Part shown: positions 1-7,288 of the stretch, one piece after another
How the letters are laid out: each line of letters opens with the position of its first letter
Position numbering within the stretch: position 1 is the first letter of the stretch
From: Promethearchaeia archaeon
GTDB taxonomy: Archaea > Asgardarchaeota > Lokiarchaeia > Sigyniarchaeales > SOKP01
DNA length: 10,540 nucleotides
Direction of reading: 5' to 3'
Assembly (NCBI GenBank): GCA_029856295.1
Contig: JAHQWS010000020.1
Span: 1-10,540 of the forward strand
The notes under the pieces: model-generated
What the model saw: the letters and a program-made list of their open reading frames with translations, nothing else
Told to the model about the DNA's origin: nothing
The model's database searches: none
Program-made: the position numbers and the translations under genes

Positions 1-644
1 GCTACATCCACACCAAAGATGAAAAGCAATCCAAATATAATAATCGCCCAGTGGACTGAAAAGACAACACCTATTACAGCTAAGAAAGGTTTTTTTGAAA
101 ATACTTCACTTTTAAATAGCTTAGCATCGGCCGAAATTAACCATACTGCCTGAATTCCCCATAAAATAAATTTGATAGCCGCGAACCAACTGTGTGCTAC
201 GGCCCATATATCAGGAAAGCCTTGAGGATCAGTTGTCATCATAATTATTAAGCTGTTTTCTATAATATCGCTAATTGCACCAATTAATCCAAGAATTGAT
301 ATTTTATATCCAGAATTTCTCCATCTAGAATCTTCATCGAATTTTCTTGCCAAAAATAACGTAAAACAAAAAAACATCGTTATATGCAAAAAATCATAAA
401 AACAATCCAATAATTGGTATATAGCATAAATTCTTAACTGTTAAGTACTCATTTCTTTAAAATGTGACTTTATTACTGGACCACTAAATGAAAGTTGACT
501 TTCTATAAAAGTCGCAGGATAATGTGATAACAGGGTAAGGTAAACCATTATTGCGAAATTGATCCAAAGAACGATGAAACCAAGGTATATTAGTCTTTTT
601 GTTGCTTTAGGTGATGGCCAATCATCAAATTTTTTTAAATCCAT
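1..644 (-). pseudogene. multi-spanning membrane protein, interrupted by in-frame TAA, partial at window edge
   Basis: Reading right to left, a 70-codon frame (GTG at 653 or ATG at 644) ends at a TAA at 443-441. The same frame then stays open without any stop from 440 to the window edge (146 codons). The first part has a charged N-terminus and one membrane helix (around RLIYLGFIVLWINF), then ESQLSFSG. The part after the stop (QLRIYAIYQLLDCFYDF...) has about four more hydrophobic helices, a polar ARKFDEDSRWR loop and a DPQGFPDIWAVAHSW motif. Joined, they read as one membrane protein of more than 215 residues, so I infer a nonsense mutation. I prefer the ATG at 644 because a TATA-like box lies about 25 nt upstream, as for a leaderless transcript. 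The alternative is two genes, the second starting at ATG 377, but that would discard a plausible protein sequence directly after the stop. A sequencing error is also possible. Function unknown. Confidence 0.6.
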
Positions 645-663
645 TTTTAACACTTTAAATCGG

Positions 664-674
664 ATTTAAATATA
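664..674 (-). promoter_or_regulatory. TATA-box-like element for the interrupted membrane gene
   Basis: On the minus strand TATATTTAAAT lies centred about 25 nt before the ATG at 644. That is the spacing expected for an archaeal TATA box of a leaderless transcript. The GTG at 653 would be too close. Assignment is by sequence and spacing only. Confidence 0.4.
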
Positions 675-763
675 CTATATTTTTTAAATTTTTAAATCTT
701 ACTTTCTCTCATTTTCTATGTTAGGTATTTATTAAAAAATTTCAAAAATAACGCTTATAATTT

Positions 764-772
764 AAAAAAAAA
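764..772 (-). terminator. T9 run after the 802-1131 gene
   Basis: Nine consecutive T on the minus strand lie about 30 nt beyond the stop codon of the upstream small gene, with no hairpin. Archaeal RNA polymerase terminates at such T-runs, so this is a reasonable terminator candidate. Confidence 0.4.
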
Positions 773-801
773 GAAGTTAAGATTTTTTTATTATATTTAG
801 A

Positions 802-1131
802 TTATTCGGGCATTTTCATTCCAATCATTTCTAAAGCTTCTGCTATCTTAAACCGAACTTCAATTTCGTACCCATATCCTTCACCTACATTGTGATATTG
901 TGTCATCCATTTTTGCTGAATTTGTAAAAATTTGGCTAGATTACTCTCTTCAACATCATGTACACTAACAACCTCTATATAGTCTTTTTTTGCGATTACG
1001 GAGTTTGGAATAATTTCTTTACTTAAAGCTCTTCTATCGGATCTGTATTCTTTTAAAGTATCAAGATATATCTTCGCAATTTCAGTGGTCTTATTATAAG
1101 GAAGGTATGAAGTTACAAATACATATGGCAT
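802..1131 (-). CDS. conserved small protein of unknown function (109 aa)
   Basis: A soluble protein without membrane segment, cysteine cluster or nucleotide-binding motif. It opens with a hydrophobic strand (MPYVFVTSYLPY), continues with a basic helical stretch (LKEYRSDRRALSKEIIP), a strand-like IEVVSVHDVEE segment, and ends with EIEVRFKIAEALEMIGMKMPE. The alternation of strands and helices would suit a small alpha/beta barrel of the ferredoxin-like kind, but that is only a guess. From memory, close relatives occur as several paralogues in Lokiarchaeia. The start is set by the ribosome binding site: GAGGTGA at 1143-1137 lies 5 nt before ATG 1131. A GTG at 1140 would open the frame three codons earlier, but it is itself part of that binding site. 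It stands alone with its own upstream region. No function can be assigned. Confidence 0.75.
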   Translation of the reverse strand: MPYVFVTSYLPYNKTTEIAKIYLDTLKEYRSDRRALSKEIIPNSVIAKKDYIEVVSVHDVEESNLAKFLQIQQKWMTQYHNVGEGYGYEIEVRFKIAEALEMIGMKMPE

Positions 1132-1136
1132 ACGTT

Positions 1137-1143
1137 TCACCTC
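1137..1143 (-). promoter_or_regulatory. Shine-Dalgarno site fixing the start at 1131
   Basis: GAGGTGA on the minus strand is a full match to the archaeal 16S rRNA tail complement and sits 5 nt before ATG 1131. It contains the GTG at 1140-1138, which is therefore not a likely start. Confidence 0.7.
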
Positions 1144-1311
1144 TTATTTAATTTTGAAACTACTACAAATGGATCTCGTAGTGTTATATAATACGATTAT
1201 TTGATATTTAAATCTTACATTTTCGTTAATTTCTCACAAATGCAAATTTATTATCTAAAAAGAGTTTAAAGATGAAAAATTAGATTTATTAGTAGTTTTT
1301 AGTTTAGATGG

Positions 1312-3129
1312 TTATTTAATTACAGGTATATCGATATATGATGCGTGATATTTATTCCTTTTTATATTATACGTAGGGTTTCCTTCCTCAGGATACCGGT
1401 TAAAGGTGTCTTTATCCGCTCCTGCTATAGCAATTCGAATTCTATGACCTTCTCGAAATAAAACCGAAGTGGGTAAGAATCCAAAAGATATCTCCATAAG
1501 TTCATCTGGAACTACGGGTTGTGAATCTTTCTTTCTAAATGAATGGTGAGGAACTGTAATTTTATAAGGAGGCTCATCTGTAGAAATTTTACGGTGAAAA
1601 AGACGTAATTCTCCTTCAGTAATATAAGTTATTTTGCCTTTCTCATCGACGTCTTCTAAATAAGCGAAGATTGCGCCATCGTCATGTGTAGAAGTCATAT
1701 ATAATGTAATGATCGCGTGTCCAGTGATTTCCATATCATTCTCTAAAGGAGTACTTGTAAATGTTAATAATTTTTTATCAATTTGAGCTCTGTCTGGCAT
1801 CTTTAATTTCTGGTCATAATGAACATGCCAACGATTTCCTGTCCCAGTAGTGACCTCAAAATCAACAACATAGCTATCTTCACCCGATTCGTTTTGAGGT
1901 TTAGTGTAAGTTAACTCATTGTTTTCAGAAAAATACCATCGTTCCATTGTATGCCCTTTAGGAGGCCAAATTTCCGTTCGTTTCCATTTTTCTTCTCCCA
2001 TGGTATAATAATATAAGACTTTTTCAGTAAACTTCTCATTTATACATAGCTCAAAGAAATCAAGTCGAGCGATTTGTTGTACTCTTTGATCTATAGGAAG
2101 TTCATATTTTTTATAAAAATAAGGATTCGTTTTTCGGATAACTTCATGGTCCCAATCACCGATTATTGCCCTCATAGGATTGTTATACGTCATAAACCGT
2201 TTAATAATATGATCCGAAACAGCAGCATCTAACCAACCACCCCATACACAAAATGGGACATTATATCTTTCTATTTTCTTTTTTTGAGTAAAAACGCTAA
2301 CAGCATCGATCGTATCCCTATAGTTAACCTCTAGCTCTACTTCATGAACATAAATATTTTTTTCATGTTCTTTCACAGCTTCTTTTAGGAGTTTCTTCCC
2401 TTTATCGGATTCTACCGGCTTAACTCCTTTTGCTAGGTAATAAAGTTTAGGGTGTAGGGTAAGAAAACTTTTGCTTTTGTTTTGATCCAAACCTTTATCG
2501 AGTTCTCCCCAATCAGTCATAAAATAATGATTATAAATCCCTCCCGGGAGGCCTACTTCCAAATAATTATCCCATTGGCTGCTTATTGGAAGTACTCCTT
2601 TTAAACATCCGTTAGAATGCTTTAAAGTTGCCAGATATTCGGAAGCAGTTCCTAAATAGGAAACTCCCATTGAAACCACATTCCCATCTGACCAAGGCTG
2701 TTTAATTATCCAATCCGTTATTTCTCGCCCATCTTTTACTTCATTTGCTGACCATGGCCACGGTCTGGTTCCAAAAGAGGCTCCAGTGCCCCTCACGTCT
2801 ACTTTAACGAATGAGTATCCGCGACTTATACCAATTTTATAAAGGTATTTATTATATCCAAAGCTGTAATCTTTCAAAAAGTATTTGAACGGAATTCTAA
2901 AATCATAATCCCTCCAATAACGGGTTTGCAGCAAGATCGCAGGAAGTTTATTTTCAGGTTTTAAATTCTTTGGTAAAAGAACTTCGACAGCAATCTTTAC
3001 ACCATCTCTCATTGTAAGGTAATGAGAACTTTTTTCTAGCCCTCTATATTCAGTGGCCCGACGCGGAACATTTTCAAAATAAAAAGGATTGACTTCCATA
3101 TAATCGCCAATTTTTTTCAATATAATCAC
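1312..3129 (-). CDS. CocE/NonD family (S15-like) alpha/beta-hydrolase
   Basis: A serine hydrolase of the cocaine esterase / X-Pro dipeptidyl-peptidase superfamily; relatives cleave esters or N-terminal dipeptides. The alpha/beta-hydrolase domain covers roughly residues 35-370: the RDGVKIAVEVLLP entry strand, DVRGTGAS at 111-118 (oxyanion region), and the nucleophile elbow GVSYLG with Ser157. The acid Asp301 lies in GGWLDAAV and His328 in GDWDHE, so the triad is complete. The C-terminal part, about 425-605, is the PepX_C-type jelly-roll domain (ITGHAIITLYM, FAYLEDVDEKG, GHRIRIAIAGAD). Length, 605 aa, is normal for the family. No signal peptide or membrane helix is visible, so it is probably cytoplasmic. 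The GTG at 3129 is the longest start; TTG at 3120 follows a partial site (GAGTGAT) and ATG at 3099 is also possible. A TATA-like box at 3175-3182 gives it its own promoter. The true substrate cannot be read from sequence. Confidence 0.9.
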   Translation of the reverse strand: MIILKKIGDYMEVNPFYFENVPRRATEYRGLEKSSHYLTMRDGVKIAVEVLLPKNLKPENKLPAILLQTRYWRDYDFRIPFKYFLKDYSFGYNKYLYKIGISRGYSFVKVDVRGTGASFGTRPWPWSANEVKDGREITDWIIKQPWSDGNVVSMGVSYLGTASEYLATLKHSNGCLKGVLPISSQWDNYLEVGLPGGIYNHYFMTDWGELDKGLDQNKSKSFLTLHPKLYYLAKGVKPVESDKGKKLLKEAVKEHEKNIYVHEVELEVNYRDTIDAVSVFTQKKKIERYNVPFCVWGGWLDAAVSDHIIKRFMTYNNPMRAIIGDWDHEVIRKTNPYFYKKYELPIDQRVQQIARLDFFELCINEKFTEKVLYYYTMGEEKWKRTEIWPPKGHTMERWYFSENNELTYTKPQNESGEDSYVVDFEVTTGTGNRWHVHYDQKLKMPDRAQIDKKLLTFTSTPLENDMEITGHAIITLYMTSTHDDGAIFAYLEDVDEKGKITYITEGELRLFHRKISTDEPPYKITVPHHSFRKKDSQPVVPDELMEISFGFLPTSVLFREGHRIRIAIAGADKDTFNRYPEEGNPTYNIKRNKYHASYIDIPVIK

Positions 3130-3174
3130 TCTAATAATATTTTAATTCAGTTAAGTAAAAATGGGTTAAAAATA

Positions 3175-3182
3175 TTTATATA
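3175..3182 (-). promoter_or_regulatory. TATA box upstream of the CocE-family gene
   Basis: TATATAAA on the minus strand lies about 50 nt before GTG 3129 and just downstream of the stop codon of the CE15 tail relic. It would place transcription start near 3150, leaving a short leader. Confidence 0.45.
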
Positions 3183-3186
3183 CATT

Positions 3187-3387
3187 TTAAAAGTGTATAA
3201 TTTTATTTGAATAAACGGTATTGAAATGATAATCGGCAAAATCAAGGTATCTTTCCCAGTCATATGTAAGAACATTATGATCACCTTCACGGATATGATA
3301 GCTAAAGGTGGATAGAATCGCCTTTTTTCTTATATAACATTCATTAGGAGAGTATGCAAAAACTATTCTTATTTCACTTCCGGACAT
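3187..3387 (-). pseudogene. decayed C-terminal tail of a second CE15-like esterase gene
   Basis: The last part of this 66-codon frame (ILSTFSYHIREGDHNVLTYD, then WERYLDFADYHF) matches the C-terminus of the intact esterase at 4273-5496 (ILSTIGYHIREGDHDVLKYD, then WDKYLDFADYHF). The match is also visible in DNA between about 3187-3320 and 4273-4395, including the flank just past the coding part. It contains the REGDH histidine motif but nothing of the catalytic serine domain. The first 24 residues (MSGSEIRIVFAYSP...) have no clear counterpart, and the ATG at 3387 lies inside the end of the preceding gene in another frame, overlapping it by 19 nt. I read it as what remains of a duplicated esterase gene after loss of its 5' part. 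Expression as a short peptide is not excluded but is unlikely to give an enzyme. Confidence 0.75.
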
Positions 3388-4112
3388 GCATCATTATCAA
3401 AGGGATTAGTTCGCATAGCAATAGAAAAAAGATATGGATAATTATTTTTAAGATGCTCCATGTATTTTATCCATTCAGAAATAAGCATTGAGTAGGCTCG
3501 TTTTATATCTCCCGAGAGATGTAAATAATCTGTTTCAGCTAAATTATATATATTATCTCTAATCCCTAATTCTTCCATTAAATGAAATACCGCCCAAAGG
3601 AGATCTGTAAATAAAACATTTTCCAATAAAATAGGATTTTCTAATAAAACAAGGAGAAATTTCCTTTTCCCTGCAAGAAAATCTTTCATCCGTTCGAGAT
3701 CTTGCTTGCTAATGATTTCAATAACATAATCATAGTTTTTAAGTAGCCCTAAGAGGTAAAGAAAATCTTTATTATTCCAATCGATATTAAAAATAAGATT
3801 TTTCCTAATTTCTTCACAGTTAGGATCAAATTTAGAGAATTCATTTATTAAAGTTGTTCCGACTTCGCTAAAAAATGCACCTATTATCATGTTTACCTTA
3901 TATAAAACAGTTTTTTTCTCTCGTTTTGCAAGTAATTGATTTATAATTAGAGTTACAAACAACACATTCAGGGGGATAAAGGCAATACTTATTCCAAATT
4001 GAAATAAGAGTGTATGTATATCTTGAAAGATTAAAAAGTGTATAAAAGAAAGACTTATTGAGATAAGAATCAAAATTAAACCAAAAACAATAAGCCAGTT
4101 GATATGTTTCAT
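3369..4112 (-). CDS. membrane-anchored helical protein of unknown function
   Basis: The 247-residue product starts with two hydrophobic helices (about residues 5-30 and 37-61: WLIVFGLILILISISLSF and FQFGISIAFIPLNVLFVTLI). A basic stretch LLAKREKKT follows, so the remaining 180 residues should face the cytoplasm. The soluble part is mainly helical with landmarks IIGAFFSEVGTTLI, LLENPILLE, FTDLLWAVFHLMEEL and a YPYLFSIAMRTNPFD end. From memory this belongs to a family of uncharacterised proteins found in methanogens and Asgard archaea; I know no assigned function and see no catalytic motif. There is no ribosome binding site before ATG 4112; an AT box at 4141-4148 would suit a nearly leaderless mRNA. 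It sits between the intact CE15 gene and the CE15 relic, so it may have moved in with the duplication. The proposed membrane topology follows the positive-inside rule. Confidence 0.75.
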   Translation of the reverse strand: MKHINWLIVFGLILILISISLSFIHFLIFQDIHTLLFQFGISIAFIPLNVLFVTLIINQLLAKREKKTVLYKVNMIIGAFFSEVGTTLINEFSKFDPNCEEIRKNLIFNIDWNNKDFLYLLGLLKNYDYVIEIISKQDLERMKDFLAGKRKFLLVLLENPILLENVLFTDLLWAVFHLMEELGIRDNIYNLAETDYLHLSGDIKRAYSMLISEWIKYMEHLKNNYPYLFSIAMRTNPFDNDACPEVK

Positions 4113-4140
4113 TAATAATTGGTTATTAACATATTTTGTT

Positions 4141-4148
4141 AATATAAA
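4141..4148 (-). promoter_or_regulatory. TATA-like box upstream of the 3369-4112 gene
   Basis: TTTATATT on the minus strand lies about 32 nt before ATG 4112, roughly the distance for a leaderless archaeal transcript. The surrounding DNA is so AT-rich that chance occurrence is possible. Confidence 0.3.
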
Positions 4149-4272
4149 TCTAGTTATTAATTTTAATATTGATATACATTATTTTTAAATCATACTTATT
4201 TTATTAGCTTTTAGATATCTATTAAAAGAATATTTATTAAAATTATTATTATAGACTGGGAGCAGGTATAAT

Positions 4273-5496
4273 TTAAACATTAATAAAATGATAGTCAGCA
4301 AAATCTAGATATTTATCCCAATCATATTTAAGAACATCATGATCTCCTTCCCGAATATGATATCCTATGGTGGATAATATTGGTCGATGAGCCTCTGGCA
4401 TCTCATCCACTTTAAGACCGCCGGTTCCCAGCATTTTAAATACGGGATCTGCATGTTTGGCAGAGAGAAATTCACCTCGTGGGTCAGACCAAAGATCTTT
4501 TTCAGCACTCGCAATGTAAACTGGCCGCGGAGCTATTAAAGAAATTAACATATGCTGGTCTACAGGGAGTTCGTCTTCTTTATCGTTATATTTCTTAAAA
4601 TTCTCACAGAACCAATGGGGAAATTGATAATTTATATGCGAAATAGTCTCACCAAATTTTCGACGATATAATGCGGCGCCTCCACATCCCGAATTATTAG
4701 AAATTACTATTGCAAACCGCTGATCATTTGCTCCCGCCCATAATGCGGCTTTTCCCAGACGTGAATGACCCATTGCAATTACACGACTATTATCTATATC
4801 ATCATCTCTCTCAAAATAATCCACTGCTCGCCTTAACCCCCAAGCCCATGCTCCGATAGTACCCCATTCATCCGCAGCTGGTTTAGTTTGTCCTTTTTTA
4901 TAAAATAACGGATGTACTCCATTTTGAAATCCATCATCAAAATCTGGATCGATATCACCACTGTATATTGTAGATAGAGCATAACCCCGGTCAATGATAA
5001 GTTCAACTGGCCATTTAGAGGAACGCACACCTCGTGATTTTTCTGTTGCTCGATGTTTTACTATTCCATAAGCTATTTTTGTAGGCATCCACTGATTTGA
5101 TAGTGTGATATTTGGATCTTGATGAATTGACTGATTTCCAAAAAAATTTAAAGCTATAAAATTAGCAACTGGTTTTGGTTGAAAATTAGGAAGATAAATA
5201 AGGATATCCATTTGTATTTCAATGTGATTATTTTCCATAACGACAGAAATTTCCTTACGAGTTGCCTTTCCTTGAAGCGCATCTTTATCTATGGATGTAA
5301 TTTCAAATGACATCTTTTCAGGTTTTCCAGGCATTTTCCCGTACATATGACGCTCAAATAGTTCAAGAATTTCCGGTCGACGTTTCCTAAACCAAAATTT
5401 TCCGTTAGTAACTTTTGTTCCATCAAGATAGATGAGAGGATCAGGAAGATTATATTCTGGAACTTTGGCTTCTTCAAAATTAGCATCTAATCCCAA
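4273..5496 (-). CDS. CE15-type glucuronoyl esterase-like hydrolase, no signal peptide
   Basis: An alpha/beta-hydrolase of the carbohydrate esterase 15 type. Known members split the ester between 4-O-methyl-glucuronic acid of xylan and lignin alcohols; many are annotated acetylxylan esterase. Seen in the 407 residues: an N-terminal DP-IYLDG and FWFRKRRPEILELFERHMYG region, RGYALSTIYSGDIDPD around 170-184, the nucleophile motif GHSRLGK with Ser245, SNNSGCGGAA at 266-275, APRPVYIASAEKDLWSDPRGEF at 322-343, and REGDHDV with the presumed catalytic His386. The position where classical members have Glu (before SG-GG) is Asn here, so the acid is probably Glu332 or Asp334, as in bacterial members with an alternative acid. 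Unlike most secreted members it has no signal peptide, implying a cytoplasmic substrate. TTG 5496 is the only sensible start: a TAA closes the frame eight codons or fewer upstream and AGGGGAT precedes it. Its tail is duplicated at 3187-3320. Confidence 0.88.
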   Translation of the reverse strand: MGLDANFEEAKVPEYNLPDPLIYLDGTKVTNGKFWFRKRRPEILELFERHMYGKMPGKPEKMSFEITSIDKDALQGKATRKEISVVMENNHIEIQMDILIYLPNFQPKPVANFIALNFFGNQSIHQDPNITLSNQWMPTKIAYGIVKHRATEKSRGVRSSKWPVELIIDRGYALSTIYSGDIDPDFDDGFQNGVHPLFYKKGQTKPAADEWGTIGAWAWGLRRAVDYFERDDDIDNSRVIAMGHSRLGKAALWAGANDQRFAIVISNNSGCGGAALYRRKFGETISHINYQFPHWFCENFKKYNDKEDELPVDQHMLISLIAPRPVYIASAEKDLWSDPRGEFLSAKHADPVFKMLGTGGLKVDEMPEAHRPILSTIGYHIREGDHDVLKYDWDKYLDFADYHFINV

Positions 5497-5548
5497 CCTA
5501 AATCCCCTAATTTAGCAATAAATAATTTATTTTATTAAGTCAGCAATT

Positions 5549-5557
5549 ATTATATAT
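5549..5557. promoter_or_regulatory. possible shared TATA element between CE15 and VOC genes
   Basis: The near-palindromic TTATATATC lies about 55 nt from both the TTG at 5496 and the ATG at 5611. It could serve as TATA box in either direction of this 114-nt divergent intergenic region. Confidence 0.3.
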
Positions 5558-5610
5558 CTAATATTTTTAATAATTGTTTTTATGAGAAATATTATAAAAG
5601 GGAAAGATAA

Positions 5611-6018
5611 ATGAAAATAAACCTGCATCATGCCCATTTATTCGCATCAGATATAGAAAAGAGTCTCCGCTTTTATCGTGAGATGTTCGGAGCAGAAATA
5701 CTCTTCGATTTGGAAGTGGCAGGTGCGCGGAATGTGATGATTGCGATTGGATCCTCAAAAATTAACTTCTATGATCAACCACCGAAAGACCAAGAGCGGG
5801 GTGTGGTTCATCATTTGGGGATTGAAACAGACGATATAGAAGCTCTCGTAGCTCATATGAAGAGTAAAGGATTTGAGTTCAGAAAGCCGATAAAAAATCT
5901 AGGAATATTGAAATATGTTATGGCAGAGGGGCCAGATCATATACTCTTTGAACTTTTTGAAGTAGAAAGGGAAAAATTATCTGAGGATCAGCACAAATTA
6001 ATCTCGTCTTTCCGCTAA
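5611..6018 (+). CDS. VOC superfamily (glyoxalase/bleomycin resistance fold) protein
   Basis: A 135-residue metalloprotein of the vicinal oxygen chelate fold, made of two beta-alpha-beta-beta-beta modules. The first is about residues 2-56 (INLHHAHLFASDIEKSLRFY, MFGAEI, NVMIAIGSSKINFYDQ), the second 65-119 (VVHHLGIETDDIEALVAHMK, KGFEF, AEGPDHILFELFEVE). Probable metal ligands are His7 or His9 at the first strand, His67 or His68 in VHHLGIE, and Glu114 in LFELFE. Family members include glyoxalase I, methylmalonyl-CoA epimerase, dioxygenases and drug-binding proteins; the sequence does not distinguish them for me. A purine-rich AAGGGAAAG at about 5599-5606 precedes ATG 5611 and is a weak ribosome binding site. 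The gene diverges from the CE15 esterase and its stop lies only 3 nt from the stop of the convergent P-loop gene. No frameshift or missing half; length is usual for a single-chain member. Confidence 0.85.
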   Translation: MKINLHHAHLFASDIEKSLRFYREMFGAEILFDLEVAGARNVMIAIGSSKINFYDQPPKDQERGVVHHLGIETDDIEALVAHMKSKGFEFRKPIKNLGILKYVMAEGPDHILFELFEVEREKLSEDQHKLISSFR

Positions 6019-6021
6019 ATA

Positions 6022-6612
6022 CTAAAGTTGGGTCGTATACGCATTATCAACTCTTTTTAATACATATTTTACGGAAAGTTTTTCTCTTAAACTAAACAAA
6101 GTTGCAAAGTTGCGTTTTATTGAAGATCCATAATATGAATTTCCAAAAAAGGTGGAAGCTTTTTTAATTGTTTCTAATAAATATTTCTTATTCCCTTTAT
6201 GAAGATATATAGAAATATCATTGATAATCAAAATAGATGTTGGATTTTCATTGAAGTCTTTTAAGGTTTTATGTGTTTTATTATAGTTTTTTAAAGCATT
6301 TTCATAAAGTTCTTTCTTATTATTTGCGTTTAATCGGGGAGGTATTATTTCTCCTTCAAAAGATAGATTATTACATCCTCGGCTTTTATCATAGAAATCT
6401 TCAATTTTACCACCTATTTTTAATTCATTAATTATACTTAATTTGGGAGCAAAATCTAAAATGGTTATATCTTGATGGTTAATATTTTTCGATTCTGTAA
6501 GAAACTGAACGAATTTTGCTGTATAATATGTCTTTTTAGTGTTAGTTTCACCATATAAAATCGTAGAAGATCCAATAAATCGATTAAAATCTAAATTTTC
6601 GTGGAATATCAT
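6022..6612 (-). CDS. P-loop NTPase-like protein with altered Walker A
   Basis: The 196-residue product has a phosphate-binding loop after a hydrophobic strand: STILYGETNTKKTYYT, with the loop at residues 21-28 (GETNTKKT). The usual glycine before Lys-Thr is replaced by lysine (GxxxxKKT rather than GxxxxGKT). A Walker B strand follows at about 126-132 (SILIINDIS, Asp132). Further landmarks are ILDFAPKLSI at 51-60, IPPRLNANNKKELYENA at 90-106, and SYYGSSIKR near the end. The arrangement (loop, two strands, Walker B) suggests a small RecA-like or G-type ATPase domain without extra domains. From memory, near relatives with the same GxTNTKKT loop occur in Lokiarchaeia; their role is unknown to me. 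It follows the ThiW-like gene by 32 nt with the same direction, so the two may share a transcript, but no functional link is evident. No good ribosome binding site is seen before ATG 6612. Confidence 0.75.
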   Translation of the reverse strand: MIFHENLDFNRFIGSSTILYGETNTKKTYYTAKFVQFLTESKNINHQDITILDFAPKLSIINELKIGGKIEDFYDKSRGCNNLSFEGEIIPPRLNANNKKELYENALKNYNKTHKTLKDFNENPTSILIINDISIYLHKGNKKYLLETIKKASTFFGNSYYGSSIKRNFATLFSLREKLSVKYVLKRVDNAYTTQL

Positions 6613-6644
6613 GAAAATTATAAAAAAAAATCAAATTTGTGTAA

Positions 6645-7196
6645 TTAAAAATAATCTTCCCAAGAAATTCCCGCTCTTCTTAGGATTTTAAGCATTATAA
6701 ACCCTAAAATGCAGCCAGGAATACAACTTGCAGCAAATAAGCTCCAATAAATAAACAACCCTTCAATACCTCCGATCGGTGCAATAAGTTGTGCGATAGT
6801 ACCACCAATAAACACCGTTCCGATGGGTTCAGTTAAGGCAGCGAATTCTACTTTTTCAGGTTTCTTTTTTCTTAAAATATATGCTGATGTGCCTACTACA
6901 ACAGCGCCAGAAATACCGCCATGGAAAGCGTGAATTGTACCAATTCCAAACGCAAACCGTAATATAGCTATACCTAAAGCAACTATGCAAGAGAACGTGA
7001 GTCCGATTAGGACCCCTGTTAATGCATTTATGAAATGGGCAAATGGGTTAATCTTAGTTCCAAATAAGAAAAAATAGGCAAAAGGGTTTAGAACACTCAA
7101 TACTAACCCTACTGCTATAAATATCCCTGCAGTTGCTACTCTTTTTGTTAAGACATTTTGAAACATTACTTTTTCTTCGGTGCTTTCTTCAATCAA
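6645..7196 (-). CDS. thiW: ThiW-like ECF transporter S component
   Basis: A 183-residue integral membrane protein resembling ThiW, the substrate-binding S subunit of an energy-coupling-factor transporter thought to import the thiazole moiety of thiamine. Visible: a short acidic N-terminus, helices at about 20-46 (TAGIFIAVGLVLSVLNPFAY), 53-85 (FINALTGVLIGLTFSCIVAL), 90-108 (FHGGISGAVVVGTSAYIL), 118-140 (AALTEPIGTVFIGGTIAQLI) and 146-172. ThiW-like landmarks are HFINALTGVLIG, LRFAFGIGTIHAFHGG and the AALTEPIGTVFIGG segment. The ATPase (EcfA) and transmembrane (EcfT) partners are absent from the window, which is normal for group II S components that share a module encoded elsewhere. The TTG start at 7196 is supported by a perfect GGAGGT at 7206-7211, nine nt upstream; the ATG eleven codons in has no such site. 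I looked for a TPP riboswitch upstream and saw none. The annotation rests on motif resemblance. Confidence 0.72.
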   Translation of the reverse strand: MIEESTEEKVMFQNVLTKRVATAGIFIAVGLVLSVLNPFAYFFLFGTKINPFAHFINALTGVLIGLTFSCIVALGIAILRFAFGIGTIHAFHGGISGAVVVGTSAYILRKKKPEKVEFAALTEPIGTVFIGGTIAQLIAPIGGIEGLFIYWSLFAASCIPGCILGFIMLKILRRAGISWEDYF

Positions 7197-7205
7197 CTTT
7201 TTTAA

Positions 7206-7211
7206 ACCTCC
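7206..7211 (-). promoter_or_regulatory. Shine-Dalgarno site fixing the TTG start of the ThiW-like gene
   Basis: GGAGGT on the minus strand, nine nt before TTG 7196. It is the strongest ribosome binding site in the window and decides for the TTG rather than the internal ATG at codon 11. Confidence 0.7.
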
Positions 7212-7288
7212 GATTTTTTTAGGATGTTCAGCAATTTTGATTTTTAGGTCATATTTACCATATTCGTTGAATTAAAGATCAATAAAAT

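Noticed and set aside
361..380. A possible frameshift at a T-run inside the left membrane gene
   Set aside because: Counting the run carefully gives seven T (368-374), which keeps the frame open on both sides. The only disruption is the TAA at 441-443.
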